A DNA stretch of 38,331 nt from Rhizopus sp. PT2906 (Eukaryota; Mucoromycota; Mucoromycetes; Mucorales; Rhizopodaceae), in contig JAMYHX010000420.1 in NCBI GenBank assembly GCA_025529335.1, positions 1 to 38,331 on the forward strand, read 5' to 3'. Position numbers and translations under genes: made by a program. Below the pieces are notes generated by a model, which was not told the origin of the DNA, did no database searches, and saw only the letters and a list, made by a program, of their open reading frames with translations. Shown here piece by piece: positions 29,550-38,331 of this stretch (the stretch's first letter is position 1; each line of letters starts with the position of its first letter).

Positions 29550-29949
29550 CATCTGCGTTTTTATTTTCCTACAGTCACTGTCTCTGTTATTTACACTTTT
29601 ACGTTCTCAACTTGTTCTCTCCTTTTTCAAGAAATTTATAAACACGCTGGACGTTTTTTGCTTAAAAGTTAGTGTAACCTCTTTAGGCTTATATTATCTG
29701 AATGAATATCATAATGAACTGAATGGCTTGGAAATAACTTAAACCTGTAGGCATAAGGTCAGTCTCTTCTTAATCTCATGCATATAATTTATGTGGCATT
29801 TTGTGTATACAGCCATTAAATATCGTTACTTGCACAAACACACACACTGTGCATGCGCATATTTGTGGAATATCATGTCCATTTTCTACTTATTATCTTT
29901 GCAACATGATGCTAAAAGATATGCACACGGACAAACAAGTAGTGGACAC

Positions 29950-29980
<31 letters not shown>

Positions 29981-30309
29981 CGCCCAATCATGTACACTTG
30001 ACTGGGCTGAATTTATATCAATATTTAAGAATCCTCATCTTTATGCTTTTCAAACCAAAGCGTTGCCCCCCTTTCCCCCTTATTTTTTAATAGAAGCGCT
30101 TGTCTTTTGCGCAGAAGAGGGACATTTAAAAAGTGGGATGATTTTTTTAATAGCAATATTTCTCATAGAGATGATCTTTTCTCTCTTTCTTTTTCTTTTT
30201 TTATTATTTAAAAGAAGGTATTGTTTACAATAAAGATGATAATTATAGCAATGTTAAAAATGAGTTTGGGTATGCTGTTAAGTCTAATAAATTAGAATTT
30301 ATAAAATGG
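29550..30309. other. Spacer downstream of the Tc1/mariner element and of scap
   Basis: No supported gene. It contains a (CA)n microsatellite at 29945-29982 and pyrimidine- and AT-rich sequence near 30180-30300 that is the scap 3' flank (AATAAAG at about 30230). Confidence 0.5.
29945..29982. repeat. (CA)n microsatellite
   Basis: CA repeats interrupted by two CATA units; about 16-19 units in all. Confidence 0.85.
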
Positions 30310-33300
30310 TTATTGTAGGCGCTGTCGATGTTGTTGTTGCGCACAGTCAAAAGAACGAGAACAGTTATGTCTTTGTGAGCACTCTGCTGCATTCTTGATT
30401 CCGCACGCATTATTTCTCACTGGTGGTAGTACCCTTCGCTTCTCTCCACAGCATAGCCCACCATTCTTCTTCTTGTTCACCCCTCCACAGCATCCATCTT
30501 TGCCTCGTGTCGCTGATGAGCATTCAACATCTTTGATTATTTCTTCATCCTGTCCACTTTCCTCTAAAATGCCGCTTGGCTTCATCATTTCTTTTTCTGA
30601 CGAACTGGATTTGTTATCAACGTACACCAACTTGATAAAGTTACCATAGTCGCAGGCAAATCCTTTTCCATCTATAGGTATCACATGACGAACCGTAGAG
30701 AACGGTAAATTCTCACCAGCCTCATCTTCATCGCGATCTGCAGCATCATCTTCGTCTGAACTACAAATACGCTTGTATTTCAAAGGTGGATCAACTACTG
30801 AACCAGCAGCAGTAGCAGTATTGTTGGACGATCTGAACAAACCAAAGAATGAGGTAGATGTGCCCTCTTTCACAGGCAAACGGTCTTCTTGATCTAAACT
30901 AAACGTTTCAACAGGAATCTTCATGGTCTCATCACCCTCTTCTGGGTCAAAATATTCAAGCGCAGCAAACCAGGCTTCCCACTCAAGCTTTTGTCCTCGT
31001 CGTCTTCGAACACCCGCCAGAATCTTGTCACAGAATACGAGACCACGACCTGCAGGCTGATCAATCTTACCCAAAAACGTAGGAAACAAAGATACGTGAG
31101 CATCACCTCCTAATTGCTCAATATCTAACAAGTCTATGTTGTTTGTTGGTGTCGTCTTTATTGCATGGGTATGTCTACTAATTGTCTTCTTTGTCTGAGA
31201 AGGCGATCGTCGTTGTCTCGTCGGGAAATCACCGCTGTCTTCTATCTTGCGGTGCTTGTACTGCTTACGGAAATAGTCCCGAGTAGACAATGTGCAAGAA
31301 CCTTCAGAACCTTCCAGGCGTGCCAGTCGCCATGCATGGACTTTATTATCCAACGCACTGGATGCTATGAAGAACCCACTGCCAAAACAGCTGTCGCAGT
31401 CACGACATGGACCTACTTCACAGGATCGCGTGATGGCAATTTGTTGAATAGAGCCTCGATGGTGATGTCGATCTGTTGCAGAACTTTGATGACTCGTAGT
31501 GCTTTCAGTGTCTGATATCGAATCCGCTAAGAGATCGTTAAAGTTGGAAAAATGGCGAATGGAGCTGCCGATTACGTTCTTGTTTTTCTCTGGCTCTGCT
31601 TTTCCGTCAGACAGGGTGCAGACGGGTTCGCCTGTTTCGAAATTCCACACCTTTAGGGCACCATCCAATGATCCAGAGACAAGGATGCCCATGCTGCCTA
31701 AAGGATTCTCGGTAGCCATTGCAGTGATTGGACTGGAGTGTTCAACGGTATAGAGCAGTGTCCATTGGCTTATCTCCTGTAGTTGGCGCTCCCAGCACTT
31801 AATCGTTCCGTCTTTTGAGCCCGTAAAGACCCAGGTAACACCCAGCTTACGATGATGGGCCTTGGCGTCGACAACATGAAGCAGTGTGATGTCTTTTGTG
31901 TGACCTGTCTTGACAGTTTGGATGCACTCTCCCGATACAATGTTCCACTCTCGGATCAAGCCGCTCTTATGCACCGATAACACATAGTTCTGACACATGT
32001 TCGCCTCTGGTCGTGCACGAGCAGCAGCTTCGGCAATTAACGGATGACAGTACTCTGTAATGGCACCAATAAATTGGATATCAAGAATGCGATCCCCATT
32101 GCGATGCTTATTGTTATGCCCATTTGGCTCACGGTGTGTCGAACTAAATCGGTTACGTAGCGTCGGCTCGTCAAGGACAACTTGGACATGATGTACTATA
32201 TCCATCTCGCGTACGACAACACCTGTGTGTAGATTCCAAACACGGATCGTATGATCATCATATCCAGCGGCGACCCATTTATTGCCGCGGTCTACCTTGA
32301 CGCAGATCGGTTTCAAGTTTTGATTCTTGGGTAATATCACTGGCTGATGCTTTCTCTTCATCGGTTTGCAGTAGTCTGGATTCAGTGTTGCTTCCAAGAT
32401 GCCAGAGCGAGAATACAATTTGTCGAGTCGAGCCATCCACTTGGCTTTTTCGGTGTCCCAGAGAACAAGGCGGCCGTTATGACCACAAGATACAAGACTG
32501 CCCTTGGTATTGGCGTTCAATTGCTGAATATCTGCGACATGCTGGTGGGTCAGGGTCCGCACGTGTACGTCCTTGATGTGTGTTCTCTCCTGGTTAAAGA
32601 TGACCTGCGCCGTGATAGCTCCTCGGTGAAGGCCGTTAGCATCATATTCATGTTTAGTGTTTATGCCCTTGATGTGGACTTTGTAAATATCATGAATGGA
32701 CCAAATAAAGGTAAGAATAGCAAGAACTGATTTGTTGAAGGCACGGACAAGCAGCGGTAGAAGCCACTGGTCGCGCCATTTGGGTGTCATCCATGTGATG
32801 ATACCAATCAAACACAGCCAAAGAATTAGTATGGGAACATTAATGCCTATCAGGAACACGACCACACGTTGAAGGATAGAGTGAAGGAGGAGTCGGAAGA
32901 GGGAAGGAGGTAATTTAGGACTGTACTGGATGTTGAGCGATTTGGCGTGATAGTAGGCTTGAATTTTTTCAATGTAGTTTTCAATATTAGACACATGGTC
33001 ATTGATAAACAGAGAAGGCGGTTCAACCTGAAGCCAAGTGTACTCCTTTTCAGGGTTAATGATGGACCAAAATTGGTGAGAGAGGTGATAAACGTCTGAT
33101 TGATAGTCAGGGATGTAATTTGGTGTGGTCATGTTGATATTAAGTGATGAAGTTAATCTTTTGGTCGTATGAAAGTGTTTTTCTTTTTTGGTGAATAAGG
33201 AAAGTCCGAGAACGATAAAACAAAGCTAGGTGACATAAACGTGAGAAAAGAAGGAATGGAAAGATAATATATGGACTTACTATCAGCGAATTCAACACAC

Positions 33301-34873
33301 GGTGAGTCTTAAAATCCTTGCATTCAGCGCAGGATTTAGATTCATCCTTGTCGTCTGTTTCTTGGACAGGGCAAAAGTCAGGAGGTAGTTGATCAATGTC
33401 TCCATCATAGTTGGCAAGTTCATGAAGTCTCTTGGACATTTGTCTATCATCCAAATCAGTCAACTTGTAAAAATAAAAAGGAGTTAATAAAAATGACGTA
33501 TAAGGAGTAATTTTTTAATACCTCGACTCTTTTGATATCAATCGATAAAATGGCGATTACAAATGTCATTTGAAGGATATAATCAACAATCAAGGCCACC
33601 TTGGCAAATAAACAGAATTCTTTGATAAGCGCCTTATCCATAGCTGTACCCACACTAAGGATCATGAGTTCGGCCAACAAAGTGGCTGTCATGGGCAGCC
33701 CAACGCTCTGGATACCTGATAATTATGATGATTAATGTTTGCTTCAGGGAATGGTATATTTATATATATACGTACCTCTACTAATTTTTTCCTTGACAAC
33801 CATGTCACAGCCAGCATCAAGCACAGCATTTGTGAATAAAAAGATATTTTCTAGACAGGCAATATTTACTGTCAATAGAGGTAAATACCAAGGCACATTG
33901 TTGAATGTGATGCCCAGTTTATCAAATATGCCCCACGTCGTGGTGAAACAAGCTAACGACAAAAAGACGGCAGATAATCCAAAGGTATATCCCGATTTGA
34001 CTAGATGTGATTTACCGAATGCTACGGAAACAAGATAAAAGATGATGATATACGCAATAATAGACAATTGTACTTTGGGTGGTATGTCATAAGGTAACAG
34101 TTTAAACTATTAAAACTTGTTATCTATCTATTGGACAATAATAATAATAATAAGCTTGCCTTGTATTGTAATATATGTGAAGGGATATCTAGAGTGGTCC
34201 AATACCATTCGGCTTTTCTCCAAGCTTCATGCTTTATATCAACCATATCTAATTCTTGCTTGACCTGGTCTACAATCTCTTCCCATATGTTCAACGTCTC
34301 TGGTTGTTGTTTGAGTACGAATGAAAGTAGGATGGCGTCCGCTTTCATGTATTCTCCTTTACTGTTAAACGTAACATTGGCATAAATAGAAAGAGGATGT
34401 GATTCGTAATGTTGTACATGGGTATGACTACTTTGTTGTCTCCAATCTTGTTCATCTTGGAATGCAGGAGGTGCATGTATAAGACATTGATCATCATGTT
34501 GATGGCAAATGTGAAATAAGGCTTCGTTAGTTGCTATTTTTGTGTATATCGAATGAGCTTTTTGAACAAGTTCAAAACTGATTGGACGATCAGCATGTGA
34601 AAGACGAATTTGTTGAATGATATAGTTTGGATTTGACGTTGAGTTATCATATTGAACATGGGGTGAATTTTGCCAAAACTGACCGTCAAGAGAAGTCGTA
34701 TGTTGTGCTGTATGTGATAAAAGCTGTTTTCTAATGACGGGTAAAGAAAAGTAAGAAATAAAAGAAAGAGAAAAGACGAGTAGGAGGTTGGTTCTAGAAG
34801 CGATAAGTTGACCATAGTGGTAATATCGTTTCGATAGCCTCTTTGAACATCTTTTAACCACTCTTATTGGCAT
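30310..34873 (-). CDS. scp1: SCAP, SREBP cleavage-activating protein (sterol-sensing domain plus WD40)
   Basis: Five exons, 34873-34160, 34106-33776, 33715-33522, 33463-33281 and 33225-30310, give 1445 residues. TM1 is TNLLLVFSLSFISYFSLPV. A large luminal loop follows, then the sterol-sensing domain: QLSIIAYIIIFYLVSVAFG, YTFGLSAVFLSLACFTTTWG, WYLPLLTVNIACLENIFLFT and LLAELMILSVGTAMDK. A cytosolic loop starts VELTDL, matching the MELADL COPII-sorting signal of animal SCAP. Two more membrane segments come before the WD repeats (SCGHNGRLVLWD, AAGYDDHTIRVWNL, TGSKDGTIKCWE, SGSLDGALKVWNFETG, ASSALDNKVHAWRL), from residue ~700. SCAP escorts the transcription factor SREBP from ER to Golgi when sterols, or oxygen, are low. 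Intron 1 is GC-AG. The tail is Cys- and Gln-rich. Confidence 0.95.
34137..34152. repeat. (AAT)n repeat inside scap intron 1
   Basis: Five AAT units lie close to the GC donor of the first scap intron (34107-34159). Confidence 0.75.
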
Positions 34874-36286
34874 CCTTTTTTATTATTCACAAAAAGTGTG
34901 GCAAAAAGGGAAAAAAGATAAAAATTGGGGGAATTAATTTGAGAAGGATTTTTAGGGATTATTTCTCAGCTTGATTCCCCTGTTCACAACATTGGCTCTG
35001 TCTCTTTCTTTTTCTTTTTTCTGTCCCTTGATCCACTTGTGTCACTTTTTATACGTTTTGGGCTTACTCATTGTTTCTCAAGCTGGGAACGCCTTTTTTA
35101 TAGGAGAGACAGAACGATGGAATCCAAAGAATAAAATAGAAGGAAATAAGAAGATGAACAAATACACCCCTTATTTTCAACCCCCATGGAGATTCAATTT
35201 GTATCCATGGATACGGTACCCTCATTTGTATTTCTCTGTCCCTTTATCTTTCTCCGTTTTATTTTTATATTTTTATTTATTTTTGTTTTTGTGCAGAACA
35301 GATCAAGATTACCCTTCGTACAACTATCGGAACTAAAGAGAACGTGCACTTGCACATGAAACGCTGTACGAGATGAGCATAAATTGGTTGGGTTTTTTAT
35401 TTTCAGACAACTTTTTAGCAACATATCTAAAAATGGCAATCGCAACCATAGTACTTCCATCTTGAGTCTCGTTTACATTATTTCTGGAAAGTAATATTGC
35501 TGCAAGATGTCGTATTTTGTATTATAGCTTGTTAATGAACTTTCTTTTAGGTATGCATATACTATTGTAAAGGATGCAACGGGATGAGATATTCCCCGTA
35601 AGTTTCTGCTGATTGCCTTTCCAGTCAATTTACAAGTGCTCAGTCCAGCACAGTAATAAAATCATAAAGTGGCCATTTTCTGAAATAAAGTAAAGTGATG
35701 AATTACTGCATATTTAAAGCATAGGCAACTAATCATAGAAATGGTGAATAGAATAGATAGAGTATGATATGATCTGTCAAATGAATAATATTCCAATAAG
35801 AACAAGGCAAAGGCTGACCAGGTATATCCGCCAATGTTATTATTTGGGCCAGATTAGTAAGAAAAATATTCTTTCGTACGCTTTTGCCTTATTTGGGAAG
35901 CGCTCTTTCACAACATTCATCAACGTTGATACACTTAGTTTTAAGTGCAGATCATGACACAGGTTATCTTTCAAACCCAGTCTTTTATGTTAAGCCTGCA
36001 AAATACATGACTTATTACTTCAAATTCAGACGATGTTCTTTTTTTTAGATGAATCAAAATGTAATTTTAGACAACTTGTTTACCTGTTTTGTACAAGATA
36101 AAAAAGGAAATTTGGATAAAGGCTAGCACTATATGCACCAGAAAATAGGCTAAATAATGCAAATATGAATTTATCATAATTACGCGTCTTTGTTGATCAA
36201 ACTGGCAACATAAAGTTAGAATAAAGCAATGACAACATTTCTTTTAATCTCTTTCTTCCTGAAAAGGAATAAAACAAGTCGGTAGC
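34874..36286. other. Gene-poor spacer upstream of scap
   Basis: This includes the scap promoter. A textbook intron end, a long pyrimidine run ending TTTTTGTGCAG at 35298, is followed by the open stretch IKITLRTTIGTKENVHLHMK (about 35307-35367), but no start or upstream exon fits in phase. The long plus frame at 34971 starts with TTG and is low-complexity. No gene is called. Confidence 0.4.
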
Positions 36287-36404
36287 TTTATAAAGCCATG
36301 CTTAGCTTGATGTCGCACATCGAAAAGCTTTGTTTGGCGAAATCATAGGTAATGGGTAGAGGTAGCGCCCGTAGTATTAGTCTAATTTCTGGTGCATATA
36401 GTGT
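36287..36404 (+). repeat. Dispersed repeat blocks A and B (copy 2, side by side)
   Basis: Block A (36287-36349) and block B (36357-36404) match the two separate blocks inside the Tc1/mariner element at 29178-29240 (inverted) and 29419-29466. Here they are nearly contiguous and lie about 90 bp before a Fanzor remnant, so they may be an end of that element. Confidence 0.65.
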
Positions 36405-36496
36405 CCCTCTATTTAAAAATTAAAAAGACAATTGGAAATATATGCAAGCGTTTAGTCATTAACAGCGAGAAATACAGACAGGGCAGTAGAACTTGA

Positions 36497-36937
36497 AGAA
36501 AGACAGCTGATGAAAATGATTCTAGACACTACTCCACTGCACCTCAAGATACAATGGTCCCTCTTGTCAAAACAGTAATCACGTTTGGCAACGCAAGCTT
36601 CACTGCTATTGTGAAGGAGAAGAGAGCTTCACCAGTCAAGCTAATCAAAAATAAACTAAAACAAATGTAAACAAACACTGTCCAAGTATGTTTTATAGAC
36701 GAATATTTAACAAGCCAAGTGTGCAATACTTGTAAGAAAAGAAATCTTGACAACATTACTACTACAAACTCAAAGCGAAGAGTACATTTGGTATTAAAGT
36801 GTAACAATAACAGTTGTAATATTGTTTGGAATCGCGACGTTAATACTGCAAAGAATATTGTCGATTTTTTCATCTTTGCTGCCAAAAACGAGAATCAGAG
36901 ACTCACAGCATTCGGACGCCCAAAAGAACAAGAATAA
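36497..36937 (+). pseudogene. Fanzor (eukaryotic TnpB-like nuclease) C-terminal remnant
   Basis: One frame runs from 36497 to the stop at 36937, broken by a single in-frame TAA at 36668. Before the break it reads VITFGNASFTAIVKEKRASP. After it comes FIDEYLTSQVCNTCKK, then VHLVLKCNNNSC and WNRDVNTAKNI. These are the hallmarks of the TnpB/Fanzor C-terminus: a TS-x2-CxxC zinc ribbon with a second Cys pair, and the final RuvC aspartate in RDVN. It ends with RLTAFGRPKE, as in related fungal proteins. The N-terminal part and the first RuvC acid are missing. Fanzor proteins are RNA-guided nucleases carried by eukaryotic transposons. This copy is decayed and should be inactive. Confidence 0.75.
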
Positions 36938-38331
36938 AACTCTCCCAAATGTATGTATAATTGATACAACTTCTTTATACATCCGTACAGTGTAGATTAC
37001 CTTATAAAATTTAAAAATATGCTAAATCTTTATTTACAAATCCTCATCAACATTTGATAAAGGGAAAAAGAGAGAGAAAAGGAGCGCGTTCCTATTTTAC
37101 AGTATGAAATTTTGTCAATCTGCTTTATAGTTTCTGGCGTGCATAGTTAATCAAGTGAGAGAAAATGGGTGATTTCTAAGTATCTTGAAGAAGTTTCATT
37201 TGATAATTTGTATCCAAGGATATTAAATCTGATCAGCGTAGCTTATTCCTTACCCAGTGCTTACTGCATTGTAAACTGATTCGGTTCCAGTGTATTTCAT
37301 GACTATAGTGCTTTTTTTTATCTAATGCAAGCTTTGATTTATATGCTAATTATAAAATCGACAAAACAAATAACTTTAACTTTATATTACTAACGATAAC
37401 CCATAAGAATTTATAATCGTGGTACCTCTTACTACGCTTCCCAAAATGAAGAGGTAAAGAGATTGAACTTGATGTTTAGCAAAATCTCCTGTACGTCATA
37501 AATGTTAATGTTTGATTTTGTAAATGTGTCTTAGTAAATATCTAGAATGATTAGTCGATATGGTTCTTCTTATTCATTCCATTTGTATTGCATCTTTTTA
37601 ACTCTGTATACTCAAATGGATAAATAATATAACTGACCAATCCCAAATGTATATTGATAAATTATTCAGTTATCACACTGGCTTCCCTCTAAGTCTTATT
37701 GAGTTATTCTTCTACTAGTTTATCTCCATATTAGGCTTATTTTTATCAATTTCATGCATTCATGTTTTCATATTCTTTTTCATGGTTATAAAAGCCCCTT
37801 TCTCATCGCCCACTAAATCATATATTTGATAATACCTCTCATTCATGACACACGAGTATCCATGACAATAAGGGACTATTTAAAGTATGTCGCGTACCTT
37901 AGCAACCCATCCTGTTTTGAGCGCCATTTGAAATAATTTATGCAGACTTGGAAGATCCATTGCTTTACTATAAAAATGAACGTATAGTCATTAAATCTAT
38001 CACAATCACAATCATCGCTAAGATTAGTCTACATTTCACAAGCAGAAGGGAAAAATATAGGGATATAACAACGGGAAATAGAGGATAAACATTTTACCTT
38101 TTACCTTTTTTTCATGTGCATTAAAAATAAAAATAAAAACATTACGCGCTCTTATGTTTTCCTAAGCCAGTAACTCAATCATCTATGTTTCTTGCTTGAT
38201 AAATAGATTTTGATACATGAAGGTTAAGGTGAGTTGATTTTGGTTCTTTTTAGCAAAAAAAAAAAAAAAATGCATTACTACTTTTATGAGACAAGTCATA
38301 GTGGCTAACCAAATAGATCAATCATGATTTG
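36938..38331. other. Gene-poor right end
   Basis: No supported gene. A minus-strand stretch at about 37905-37970 reads MDLPSLHKLFQMALKTGWVAK, is preceded by an acceptor-like TTTTTATAG and followed by a GTACGC donor-like site; it may be the first exon of a gene but no further exon is convincing. An A-run lies at about 38255-38270. Confidence 0.4.

Noticed and set aside
29791..30090. Thr/His-rich plus-strand frame
   Set aside because: Translation of the (CA)n microsatellite.
34971..35336. 121-codon plus-strand frame upstream of scap
   Set aside because: It starts with TTG and is mostly low-complexity Phe/Leu/Ser from pyrimidine tracts.
37905..37970. Possible first exon (MDLPSLHKLFQMALKTGWVA) on the minus strand
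   Set aside because: Attractive splice-like flanks, but no downstream exon in phase gives a recognisable protein; left as spacer.
1..38331. CRISPR array, rRNA, bacterial operon or integrated virus
   Set aside because: No regularly spaced direct repeats, no rRNA-like blocks, no Shine-Dalgarno-type gene chains and no viral structural or replication genes were recognised.

Overview
The window is nuclear DNA of a filamentous fungus of the Mucorales, most likely Rhizopus and probably the R. microsporus / R. chinensis group. The reasons are AT-rich spacers, very short spliceosomal introns (I placed 36, all 46-75 bp), and two secreted aspartic proteases. The first of these agrees almost residue for residue with what I remember of rhizopuspepsin; no search was run. 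Most genes here are split, so I rebuilt them by joining reading frames across GT-AG introns and checking that the phase closes.

Left part (1-12.3 kb). A kinesin-13-like motor gene, cut by the window edge, is followed by a small disordered-protein gene. A seven-exon CENP-S/MHF1 histone-fold gene comes next, divergent from gid4, the substrate receptor of the GID ubiquitin ligase. Then comes a run of six minus-strand genes: aspartic protease 1, rei1 (late 60S maturation), atg10 (autophagy E2-like enzyme), a secreted protein of unknown role, an RMND1/DUF155 membrane protein and an NCE101-like small membrane protein.

Middle part (12.3-19.2 kb). This stretch is gene-poor and bounded on the far side by aspartic protease 2, an inverted paralogue of protease 1. 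Inside it sit three tandem, paralogous, very small transcription units. Each has a conserved upstream block, a TATATAAAT-type box, an ORF of 21-26 codons starting Met-Ile-Asn and ending in Arg, a conserved block just after the stop and an AATAATAAAC poly(A)-type signal. The peptides are proline- and arginine-rich. I consider this the most likely undescribed system in the window.

Right part (19.2-38.3 kb). An intronless 6.6 kb brr2 (U5 snRNP helicase) is followed by a 251-bp MITE-like element and an eight-exon ypt6/Rab6. Next is a decayed Tc1/mariner element about 1.9 kb long with ~47-bp terminal inverted repeats; it encloses a truncated DD34E transposase and an antisense gene fragment. A five-exon SCAP (SREBP cleavage-activating protein) gene follows, and then about 3.4 kb of sparse sequence holding a broken Fanzor (TnpB-like) remnant. 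No tRNA, rRNA, CRISPR array or bacterial-type operon was seen.
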